From positions 30,439-94,438 of the forward strand of contig JABAQN010000056.1 in assembly GCA_019187495.1 (NCBI GenBank): 64,000 nucleotides of DNA. Direction: 5' to 3'. Position 1 is the stretch's first letter; every line of letters starts with the position of its first letter. Below the pieces are notes generated by a model that was not told the DNA's origin, made no database searches, and worked only from the letters and a program-made list of their open reading frames with translations. The position numbers were made by a program, and so were the translations under genes. Source of the stretch: Steroidobacteraceae bacterium (GTDB lineage: Bacteria > Pseudomonadota > Gammaproteobacteria > Steroidobacterales > Steroidobacteraceae). Below are positions 8,912 through 16,098 of the stretch, one piece after another.

Positions 8912-8959
8912 CAAATACAAACGTCACTTGAGAAGCGCGGGATACTTCGATTCTCAAGA

Positions 8960-9072
8960 TGGTGACCGGGCAACGGTGCGGCGTTCATCGAACCCGGGAC
9001 GCGCGCGGTGTGCCCCGATCCGGCCGATATCGATTCGCTCAACCTTAGTTTGAAGCGCTGAAGCTCATCCGA
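8960..9072 (+). pseudogene. Remnant of a paralogue of the small gene at 12919-13275
   Basis: About 110 bp here matches the last part of the gene at 12919-13275 and the beginning of the next gene. The frame reads AAFIEPGTRAVCPDPADIDS against AAFIESRTRAVFADPADIAA in the intact gene, and is followed by TTTGAAGCGCTGAAGCTCATC against TTTGAAGCACTGAAGCTCATC. The overlapping start codon of the second gene is lost (CTTAGT for CATGTT). No upstream part of the gene is present, so this is the tail of a deleted or duplicated copy. Confidence 0.7.
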
Positions 9073-9176
9073 GGGCGTCAACGCCAAGCGAGCGCCGGCC
9101 ACGGGGCCGGCGACTCACGTTGCAGCACGAGCGTTCGAGCGTCTCGCGCCGGAGCGGCGCGCCTCAAACCTCAAAC

Positions 9177-9965
9177 TCAAACCATGCGGCGTCGACCGAG
9201 CGCCAATCCCAGTAGCCCGAGGCCCAGCAACGCCAGGGAAGAAGGCTCCGAAACCGATACCGGCGGGTTGGGATTGCACTCGGGCGCGTTCGGATTCGCC
9301 TCGCAATACTCCACGGCCGTTCCCTGCACGCCCAGCGTAAAGCCATTCCAGTATTCGTTGCTCAGGCTGCGCCAGCTGACCGTGGCGAATGTTCCCGTGA
9401 ATTGCAGCACACCGTGAGGCTCGCCTGTTCCGAGCAGCCGGTACTCGGTTACGCCGTTTACGGTGACCACTTCCTTGTACGAAGTGCCGCAGCCCCAATA
9501 GCCGCACGCATTGCCATCGGCTCCCCCGACACTCAGGATGTTGAAGTCCTGGTCAAACGCGTAACCGTTGCCATTCAGGCTGACGTAAGCGAATACAGGG
9601 TTCGCGATGGCCTCGCTGAAGGAGAGCGACTGCGTGCCGGCGTACGCCAGTGCGATGATATCGGACGTGGGTGGCCGGTTATCGACAACCGAGCTCGTGT
9701 AGGGTGAGGTGCCGTCGGGGCCGTCCGTGCCGCCACTGTAGTAGTAGTTGCCACCCGTCGGTTGATAGAACCCGACGCCCTGGGGATTCGTGTAGGTCAC
9801 GCCCACAGTCGACGTCGGCGTCGTGATGGTGCCCGTCCCCTGAAAGCCGACGCCCGGATCAAGATCGGATCCCGTCCAGTCGGTCCAGTAGATGGGTGCC
9901 GCCGAGGCACTGTTTGCCAACAGCGCTGCGATCAGCGCGCCCAGAATCCTGGTCCCGTTTTTCAT
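9177..9965 (-). CDS. PEP-CTERM sorting-domain protein
   Basis: Secreted 262-residue protein. The N-terminal signal peptide (GTRILGALIAALLANSASA) is followed by a glycine-, tyrosine- and asparagine-rich body with paired cysteines, and the C-terminus has the PEP-CTERM layout: a short SEPSS motif, a hydrophobic LALLGLGLLGLAL helix and a GRRR basic end. Such proteins are processed by an exosortase and displayed with exopolysaccharide; none is encoded in this window. The motif is SEPSS rather than the usual VPEPS/T. ATG 9965 has AAGGGAA upstream. It stands alone; 9966-10199 contains no recognisable gene. Confidence 0.85.
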   Translation of the reverse strand: MKNGTRILGALIAALLANSASAAPIYWTDWTGSDLDPGVGFQGTGTITTPTSTVGVTYTNPQGVGFYQPTGGNYYYSGGTDGPDGTSPYTSSVVDNRPPTSDIIALAYAGTQSLSFSEAIANPVFAYVSLNGNGYAFDQDFNILSVGGADGNACGYWGCGTSYKEVVTVNGVTEYRLLGTGEPHGVLQFTGTFATVSWRSLSNEYWNGFTLGVQGTAVEYCEANPNAPECNPNPPVSVSEPSSLALLGLGLLGLALGRRRMV

Positions 9966-10199
9966 CGCCGTTCCCTTTGCGAAGAGTCCCCTTGTCACAG
10001 GAAGGGAGCAAATTTCATACCATTGCCTCGATCTTCAAAAAACCAGATTGGAAACAGAAAGTTCGAACCGTTCAACGCAAGCGCACAATCCGCCAAGGGG
10101 AAAAATGTAAAAAATCCCGACAGTGCCAGCTGCCCACGAACCCGATAACGTCTTGCCCGCATCGGCGCGTGCGCGGTTCGCACCAAGGCACCAGGGACC

Positions 10200-10601
10200 T
10201 CAGCCGGCGATCGCTTGCTCGTTGACCCAGTATTCGTCGAGCACGCCCTGTTTCGTGAAGAAAGTGCGGCAGCTGTCGATCTTGCACTCATCGTTGAAGC
10301 ACCAGAACTCGATGCTGTCGTTGGATGCCCCGTCGCGCGTGTTGATGTTCCGCATGTGCAGCCCTGCTTCCTTGCCGCAAATGCGGACCAGGACGGCCTC
10401 GAGCTTCCAGTCGGCCCCGGTCTTGATCGTGCGATCCCAGGTTTCCTCGATGCTCCTGATGCCGCCTTTGCGGGGACCGCCGACCGGATCCTCGAGAATC
10501 GTGTTCTCCGCCCAGCAGGAGATCCAGCCCTGCCGATCGCCCCTGTTCCAGGTATCGATGTACCGCTCGATGGCCTTTTTCACTTGTTCCGAGGTAGTCA
10601 T
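10200..10601 (-). CDS. SnoaL-like (NTF2-fold) protein
   Basis: A 133-residue single-domain NTF2-fold protein of the SnoaL/ketosteroid isomerase-like type. The helix EQVKKAIERYIDTWNRGD is followed by WISCWAENTILEDPVGGPRKG, the usual pocket segment carrying the aspartate, and a cysteine-bearing C-terminal sheet. GAGGAAA lies just upstream of ATG 10601. Members isomerise, cyclise or hydrate small hydrophobic molecules, including steroid and polyketide intermediates; the substrate here is unknown. It is downstream of, and on the same strand as, the AraC regulator gene 97 bp away. Confidence 0.8.
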   Translation of the reverse strand: MTTSEQVKKAIERYIDTWNRGDRQGWISCWAENTILEDPVGGPRKGGIRSIEETWDRTIKTGADWKLEAVLVRICGKEAGLHMRNINTRDGASNDSIEFWCFNDECKIDSCRTFFTKQGVLDEYWVNEQAIAG

Positions 10602-10697
10602 CCGCGTTTCCTCATGTTTTCCGCCACGGAGGGATGATCGTCGGGTTCGCACGCGGGCCGTGAGTCTCCCGGCGTGCAGCGCAGGGGACAGTTTCGC

Positions 10698-11780
10698 TCA
10701 GCGGCCAGCGGCTCGTCGACGAAACTCCGAGGGCAGCGCCCTCGTCCACTGCCGGAAGGACCGGCGAAATGCGCGGCCGCCACCGAGTCCGACGCGCCGG
10801 GCGACCTCCGCGATCGGCATGTCGGTATGGCGGAGCAGGTGCTCGGCAGCCTCGCGTTGACAGGCACCGCGCAATCCGGAATACGACGAGCCCTCGGCAC
10901 GCAGATGCCGGCGCATCGAGGCGGTGCTCATGTAGAAAAGCTGCGCCACCGCTTCGGCATCCGGCACCCGACCCTGATGCTGCAGGGCGTCCGCGATCAG
11001 CAGGCGGATCGACAGCACCAGATTTCCGCTGCGCGCATTGCCGACGTCGAGCCGGAAGGGAAGAAAGCCGATCACTCGCTCGAGCTCGGCGTGGGACCGC
11101 ACGAGCTTCAACCGCAGGCAGTTCGCAGGGAAGCTCAGGTAGTTGACCTGCTGATCGAAGCGCAGCGGTATGCCGTAGGCTTCGTAAAGCGGATTCGGGC
11201 GTGACGGCGGCGGATAGGCCAAGCCGGCCTCGACCTCCGGCAGCCGGCGACCGACGAGCCAGGAGAACAGCTGGTAGTGGAGGTTGATGCCGGTGAGATC
11301 CACCAGCATTGCTGCGCCATCCCGCACACGACGTCGCGTATCGATCGTGAACCACACGCGCTCGCCGCGCCGCTGCAGCTGTGCATCCGCACCGCGCTCC
11401 TCCATCGCCCGGTTGAACAGCGCCGCGCGCTCGACAGCCTTCTCGAGCGTGGCGCAGTGGATCAGGGTGTAGCACATCATGTCGACGGCCAGCTTGCCCA
11501 ACGGGCGTCCACCCTCGCGCGCGCAGCAGCGCCCCTCCAGCGCACCGATGGCAAGCCGGTAGAAGCGCGCAAACTCGCCCGTCGGCAAAGTGGGCACTCG
11601 ACGCCTCTGCACTTCTTTGACGGGAACGCTCATGTGCGCATCGCGCCAGAGCGATTCAACGTCGCAGCCGAGCCGGTTCAGCTGTTCGATGAACGGCAGC
11701 GCAAAAGCTGCGGGCACGGCGTGCCTGAAATCGCGCTCACGCATGCCGCCGACTTTGCCGAGCTCGCCGTGGTGTGGCAC
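10698..11780 (-). CDS. AraC-family regulator of the OruR/ArgR-like subgroup
   Basis: A 360-residue regulator with an N-terminal arabinose-binding-like domain of the PF12625 type (FALPFIEQLNRLGCDVESLW; FPANCLRLKLVRS) and a C-terminal helix-turn-helix domain (AEAVAQLFYMSTASMRRHLR; PIAEVARRVGLGGGRAFRRSF). I prefer the GTG at 11780 because GGAGGGG sits 7 nt upstream; an ATG 36 bp downstream (11744) lacks one. It is divergent from the quinone oxidoreductase gene across about 130 bp and upstream of the SnoaL-like gene, so it may control either side. The effector is unknown. Confidence 0.85.
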   Translation of the reverse strand: MPHHGELGKVGGMRERDFRHAVPAAFALPFIEQLNRLGCDVESLWRDAHMSVPVKEVQRRRVPTLPTGEFARFYRLAIGALEGRCCAREGGRPLGKLAVDMMCYTLIHCATLEKAVERAALFNRAMEERGADAQLQRRGERVWFTIDTRRRVRDGAAMLVDLTGINLHYQLFSWLVGRRLPEVEAGLAYPPPSRPNPLYEAYGIPLRFDQQVNYLSFPANCLRLKLVRSHAELERVIGFLPFRLDVGNARSGNLVLSIRLLIADALQHQGRVPDAEAVAQLFYMSTASMRRHLRAEGSSYSGLRGACQREAAEHLLRHTDMPIAEVARRVGLGGGRAFRRSFRQWTRALPSEFRRRAAGR

Positions 11781-11910
11781 GCAGTATCCCCTCCGGCACT
11801 GAAGTCGTGGCACGCGATAGTAGCCCGCCGCAGTGCCTGGCGAGGCGGCGGCCATCGGCTACCTGGTTTCGACGATGGGCACCGCGGGCCGATGCGATAT
11901 GCTCGGCATC

Positions 11911-12900
11911 ATGCGCGCCATGATCATCGACCGCTTCGGCGGGCCGGAGGAGCTGCGACTCGCGGACGTGCAGAGGCCCGAACCCGGGGCGGGTGAAGTC
12001 CTCGTGCGCATTGCGTTCGCCGGCGTGAATCCCGCCGACTGGAAGATCCGCGAGGGCTGGCTGAAGGATTTCGTGCCGTTTCGCCTCCCGCACATACTCG
12101 GTTTCGACGGCGCAGGCGTGGTGGCGGCACTCGGAAAGGGCGTGGACGGCCTGCGCATCGGCGATCGCGTGGTTACCGCGTCGAACCAGGGAAAAGGTGC
12201 ATGGGGCACCTATGCCGAGTACGCGGTATCGGACCTCGATCGTGTCGTGCCATTGGCGGATTCCATCGACTTCCGGGCGGCCGCCGCGCTACCGACAGCG
12301 GGCATCACCTCCTGGGAGGCGCTGTTCAACGTGGGCGGCCTTCGCGCCGGACAACAGGTGCTCGTGAACGGCGGCGCAGGCGGCATGGGTAGCTGGTGCG
12401 TCCAGCTCGCGAAGATGGCGGGTGCGGCGGTCGCCGCGACTTGCGGGCCGGCGAATGTCGAGTACGTGCGCTCGCTGGGCGCCGATCTTCCGATCGACTA
12501 TCGCGCGCAGGATGTAGCGGCGGTCGTGCGTCGCTGGGCCCCGGAGGGGGTTGACCTCATCGTCGATACCGTCGGGCAAGGCACGCTGCTTCAATCCGTC
12601 GAGCTGGTGAAGCCGGGCGGCATCCTGGCGTGCATCGGCACATTGATCGCCGGCGAGCCGCAACCGGATGCCGCTCGCGCGGGCGCGCGCGGCGTGTGCA
12701 TGATGCCGACCATGTCGAGTTTCGAGCGACAGGGCGCGCAACTGCGTGCCCTGGTCGAAGCGCTGCAGGCGGGTCGTATCCGCGCGCCAGCGATCGAGGT
12801 GCTGCCGCTCGCCGCGGCCGCGGACGCGCAGCGACGCATACAGGCAGGCCACGTGCGCGGCAAGATCGTGCTCGATGTGGCCGGCGCTGCATCGGCGTAG
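11911..12900 (+). CDS. Zinc-independent quinone oxidoreductase-like MDR protein
   Basis: NADPH-dependent medium-chain reductase of 329 residues. It lacks the structural zinc cysteines. The GroES-like half contains AGVNPADWKIREGWL and GFDGAGVV, the Rossmann half VNGGAGGMGSWCVQLAK, and the C-terminal part GKIVLDVAG. Such proteins reduce quinones, enones or other activated double bonds. The start is uncertain: ATG 11911 or 11920 fits the family start best, but no strong ribosome-binding site is visible. Two small genes follow on the same strand after 18 bp, which suggests an operon for one substrate. Confidence 0.85.
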   Translation: MRAMIIDRFGGPEELRLADVQRPEPGAGEVLVRIAFAGVNPADWKIREGWLKDFVPFRLPHILGFDGAGVVAALGKGVDGLRIGDRVVTASNQGKGAWGTYAEYAVSDLDRVVPLADSIDFRAAAALPTAGITSWEALFNVGGLRAGQQVLVNGGAGGMGSWCVQLAKMAGAAVAATCGPANVEYVRSLGADLPIDYRAQDVAAVVRRWAPEGVDLIVDTVGQGTLLQSVELVKPGGILACIGTLIAGEPQPDAARAGARGVCMMPTMSSFERQGAQLRALVEALQAGRIRAPAIEVLPLAAAADAQRRIQAGHVRGKIVLDVAGAASA

Positions 12901-12918
12901 CCCAAGAGGTCCGCCTGC

Positions 12919-13275
12919 ATGCCAGCATCCAGCATCACCGTGTTTGTCGTGGATGACATCACCACGAAGCCCGGCTCGGGCGCGGCGTTTATGGAAGCCT
13001 GCGAGCGACGTTACGTGCCGGATGCCAAGGCACGAGGGCTCACGCTGCTGCATCGGCTGGTCTCGCCACCGGTCTGGCTCCCGGACCAGTCGAACCGGCT
13101 GTTGTTCGTCTGGACGGCGCCGGGTGCCGCGGGTGTCTGGGCCGCCAAGCTCGCCGGCCGTGCGGATCCGCTGCTCGCGGAATGGTGGCAAGGCGAGGCG
13201 GCGGCGTTCATCGAATCGAGGACGCGCGCGGTGTTCGCCGATCCGGCCGATATCGCGGCGCTCAACCATGTTTGA
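12919..13275 (+). CDS. Small protein, probable dimeric alpha-beta barrel
   Basis: A 118-residue protein (MPASSITVFVVDDITTKPGSG). The pattern of a beta strand, a basic helix around AFMEACERRYVPDAKARG, a second strand LTLLHRLVSPPVWL and the middle QSNRLLFVWTAPG suggests the small alpha-beta barrel fold of EthD/ABM-like proteins; the family is not certain. AAGAGG precedes the ATG. Its last 8 bp overlap the start of the next gene, which also appears to be an alpha-beta barrel protein, so the two products may act together. A degraded copy of its 3' end lies near 9.0 kb. Confidence 0.7.
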   Translation: MPASSITVFVVDDITTKPGSGAAFMEACERRYVPDAKARGLTLLHRLVSPPVWLPDQSNRLLFVWTAPGAAGVWAAKLAGRADPLLAEWWQGEAAAFIESRTRAVFADPADIAALNHV

Positions 13276-13963
13276 AGCACTGAAGCTCATCACGCTCGCG
13301 CCGCAGCTCGGGCCTGCGGAGCGGGAACAATTCCGGCTCGCACTGCAGGCCGCAACGGCGGCGCTGCCATCGGCGCCGCGCGCGCTGCTCGAGCCCGTGC
13401 TCCCGGGCAGCTACAACGCGGGCGATTTCATCTGGCGCGTGTCCTTCGTCGACGAGCGCGCCGGCCGGCGCGCATTGGCGGGAGGTTCGTGGCGGGACGC
13501 AGAAGCACAACTGTTCGCTGATCGCAGCCGCGTCGCGCAAGTCGAGCACGTGGCATGGGAACGTGCGGTCGGCGGCGGCCGTTCACCGGGTCGCGGGATC
13601 CATCGTGTCGCCCTCTTCTGCGCCAATCAGTCTCCGTCGGCGGAGCGGCTCGCGAAATTCGCGGCTGAAACCGTGGCCATGCCACAGCACATCCGCTCGA
13701 TCCGCAGCTGGCAGCTCGCGACGACCAGCGATGCCGACGGCAGCCGACCCTGGACGCACGTCTGGGAGCAGGAGTACACCGATCTCGAGGGCCTCACGGG
13801 CGCGTACATGATGCACCCCTATCACTGGGCGCACGTCGATCGCTGGTTCGACCCCGAATGGCCGGAGTGGCTCGTGGACTGCATGCTCTGTCACGCGTTC
13901 TGCGCGACCTCGGCACCGGTTATCGGGTCGGCCCTTTCGCAGGCATGCCCGCCTACGGCCTGA
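13268..13963 (+). CDS. Dabb/EthD-like alpha-beta barrel protein
   Basis: A 231-residue protein that looks like two tandem small alpha-beta barrels of the stress-responsive A/B (Dabb) type. Visible are GDFIWRVSFVDERAG, a repeat-like IHRVALFCANQSPSAERLAKF, SIRSWQLATTSDADGSRPWTH and the C-terminal EYTDLEGLTGAYMMHPYHWAH, which is typical of Dabb tails. It starts inside the last codons of the preceding gene. The quinone oxidoreductase upstream and the SnoaL-like protein nearby suggest handling of an aromatic or polyketide-like compound (inference). Its tail overlaps the convergent WXXGXW gene by 11 bp. Confidence 0.75.
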   Translation: MFEALKLITLAPQLGPAEREQFRLALQAATAALPSAPRALLEPVLPGSYNAGDFIWRVSFVDERAGRRALAGGSWRDAEAQLFADRSRVAQVEHVAWERAVGGGRSPGRGIHRVALFCANQSPSAERLAKFAAETVAMPQHIRSIRSWQLATTSDADGSRPWTHVWEQEYTDLEGLTGAYMMHPYHWAHVDRWFDPEWPEWLVDCMLCHAFCATSAPVIGSALSQACPPTA

Positions 13964-14267
13964 CCCAGGCCCCCGCGACAAAGACCCAGCGCCCCTGCCG
14001 CTCTTCCCACCGCGCCGGCGCCCAGACCCAGCCGCGACGCGCGCGCATCCAGTGCCCGTCCACCCAGACGTGCCGGTGGCCATTCCAGCGCCAGTAACCA
14101 GCGGCCCAGACATAGCCGCGACGCGGCGCGGGCACGACAACCACCCGTGGAGCCGGCGGACGCACGCCGACGCTCACGACAGCGACGGATCGTGGCGGAC
14201 CGGCCGCAACACAACCGGCCGTGCCGAGGAACATGAATGCGGCGATGAGCGCGAGGGGCAGTTTCAT
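13953..14267 (-). CDS. WXXGXW-repeat lipoprotein
   Basis: A 104-residue lipoprotein. The signal KLPLALIAAFMFLGTAGC ends in a lipobox, and GGAGG lies upstream of ATG 14267. The mature part carries WXXGXW-type repeats (WAAGYWRW, WVDGHWMR, a degenerate WAPARWEE, and VAGAWVRP), as in YXWGXW/BcpO-related proteins. These are small periplasmic or outer-membrane-attached proteins of unknown function. It is convergent with the Dabb-like gene. Confidence 0.85.
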   Translation of the reverse strand: MKLPLALIAAFMFLGTAGCVAAGPPRSVAVVSVGVRPPAPRVVVVPAPRRGYVWAAGYWRWNGHRHVWVDGHWMRARRGWVWAPARWEERQGRWVFVAGAWVRP

Positions 14268-14357
14268 TTCGCAACCTCCGCCCCTCATAACGCGCGCCCG
14301 GGCCCCCGGATGACACGCTCGCGAGGACATGGCGCGTGTGCATCGCGCCATGCCCGA

Positions 14358-14947
14358 TCATGTCGCCCGATGCTCACCCCACAGGTAGCGATACAGCAGG
14401 CCGCCGATCACGCCGCCGATGATCGGCGCGACCCAGAACAGCCACAACTGATCGAGTGCCCAGCCCCCCTGGAAAATCGCGGGCCCGGTCGAACGCGCCG
14501 GATTTACCGAGGTGTTGGTGACCGGAATGCTGACGAGATGAATCAGTGTGAGCGCGAAGCCGATGGTGAGTCCGAAGAACCCTGCGGATGCGCGCCTGTC
14601 GGTCGAACCCATGATGATCAGCACGAAGAAGCCGCTCATCACCACTTCGCAGAGGAACGCCGCACCCATCGCATAGCCGCCCGGTGAGTGCGCACCGTAG
14701 CCGTTCGAGGCGAACCCGCTCGCGGCCGCGTCGAAACCCTGCTTGCCGCTCGCGATGGCGTACAGTACCCAGCCGGCGATGATGGCGCCGACCACTTGCG
14801 ACACGATGTAGGGAACGGCCTCCTTCGCGGGAAAGCGCCCGCCGGCCGTGAGCCCGAGCGTCACGCACGGATTGATGTGGCTACCCGAGATGTGGCCGAT
14901 CAGTAGCACATGGTCAGCTGCGTCAGCCCGAACGCCAGCGAAACGCC
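14358..14947 (-). pseudogene. aqpZ: Aquaporin Z remnant: 5' truncated and frameshifted
   Basis: The sequence from [11 protein letters not shown] to the stop matches AqpZ almost throughout ([53 protein letters not shown]). Just upstream, [15 protein letters not shown], which is the preceding AqpZ segment, is encoded in another frame and ends in TGA, so one base has been lost around 14902. Upstream of that, about 38 N-terminal residues including the first helix are missing and unrelated DNA leads to the next gene. The first NPA motif is NPC. An ATG at 14960 opens a 200-residue frame, but its N-terminus is unrelated and would not restore the first two helices. Confidence 0.85.
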
Positions 14948-15024
14948 CTGCGCAGGACAAAGAGCCGTCCGGGCGGATGCGCGCAGGGCCGGGGCCGCTG
15001 CGCGCATCGCCTTCGCGATTTCAC

Positions 15025-15966
15025 CTACCTGCGCGGGCGCGGCCGGGAGCTCGAGTAGATGTCGCCGTTGCGGCCGAAGTACAGCCGCTCGAGATCCCAC
15101 GAGAGCGAGGCCCGGGTCTCGCTGCCGGACGTGTTCACGTTGGGGCCGACGTTCACGGGCGCGGAAAACGGCTGCCGCGTGTTCCTGCGCGTGGCCACGT
15201 AGACATCGAACCCGCCGAAGGCCGCGGTGCCGTTGGCGTCCGTCGGGCGGGTCGAGCTGAACACGACCTCGAGGCCATCGCGGCTCACGTTCGGCATGCG
15301 ATCGTCGTACTCCGTGTTCAGCTCCGTGACCGGCTCCGGCGGCCCGAAGCTGCCGTCGCGCCGGCGCTTGCTGCGGTAGATGTCGTGGTTGCCGCTCACC
15401 GTGCTCGAAAAGTACAGGAACGTGCCCTCGTGCGTGCTCACCAGTGACGGGCTGAATTCGGCGCCGCTGGAGTTCGGCCCGGTTCCCGCTTCCATGCAGC
15501 CGAGGTGGCTCGGTTCGCCCCAGCCGAATGCGGCGTTGCGCCGGATCATGTAGATGTCGCCGAGCCCTGGCCCCGCATTGCATGTCCCCGCACCCGTCCG
15601 CTCGGAGACGAACAGCAACCAACTGCCGTGGATCGGCGTCGGACAGTAGTCGTTGGCGGCGGTGTTGACGGGCGCGCCGAGGTTCTGGGGCTCGCCGAAC
15701 GGTTCGTCCTTGCTGGCGCGATCGGCCGCCCAGATGTCATTACCCCCGAGCGTTCCCGGCCTCGCCGATGCGATGTAGAGGCTGAGGCCGTCGCGCGACT
15801 CGATCGGGCAGCCGTCACCGGCCGTACTGTTGACCTCGGCGACAGGCGTGGCGACGCTCCACGACTTTTGGGCGGGTGGCCAGTGGGCCGGATACCACGC
15901 AAGGACGACGGATGGCAGCGAGATGGTTGCGACGATTGAACAAAATACAGATTTCAGGTGACGCAT
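15025..15966 (-). CDS. Secreted PD40/WD40-like beta-propeller protein
   Basis: A 313-residue exported protein with a signal peptide (LKSVFCSIVATISLPSVVLA) and repeated PD40/TolB-like blades: GDGCPIESRDGLSLYIASAR, NDIWAADR, DYCPTPIHGSWLLFVSER, HDIYRSKRR, DRMPNVSRDGLEVVFSS and FDVYVATRR. Extra cysteines probably form disulfides. Such propellers bind proteins or carbohydrates in the periplasm or at the surface. The gene is divergent from a CadC-like TPR regulator across 132 bp. No enzyme motif is visible. Confidence 0.82.
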   Translation of the reverse strand: MRHLKSVFCSIVATISLPSVVLAWYPAHWPPAQKSWSVATPVAEVNSTAGDGCPIESRDGLSLYIASARPGTLGGNDIWAADRASKDEPFGEPQNLGAPVNTAANDYCPTPIHGSWLLFVSERTGAGTCNAGPGLGDIYMIRRNAAFGWGEPSHLGCMEAGTGPNSSGAEFSPSLVSTHEGTFLYFSSTVSGNHDIYRSKRRRDGSFGPPEPVTELNTEYDDRMPNVSRDGLEVVFSSTRPTDANGTAAFGGFDVYVATRRNTRQPFSAPVNVGPNVNTSGSETRASLSWDLERLYFGRNGDIYSSSRPRPRR

Positions 15967-16098
15967 GACAGTCTCCGCGAATCAGGGATGAGCAATGGAG
16001 GACAGAGCGGAATGTCGCCCGCGTGACGGCTGCGACGCCTGATCAATCCCTGATATCTTGCCGATATCGGACTCACCGGGCCGCGAGCAACGAAAGAA

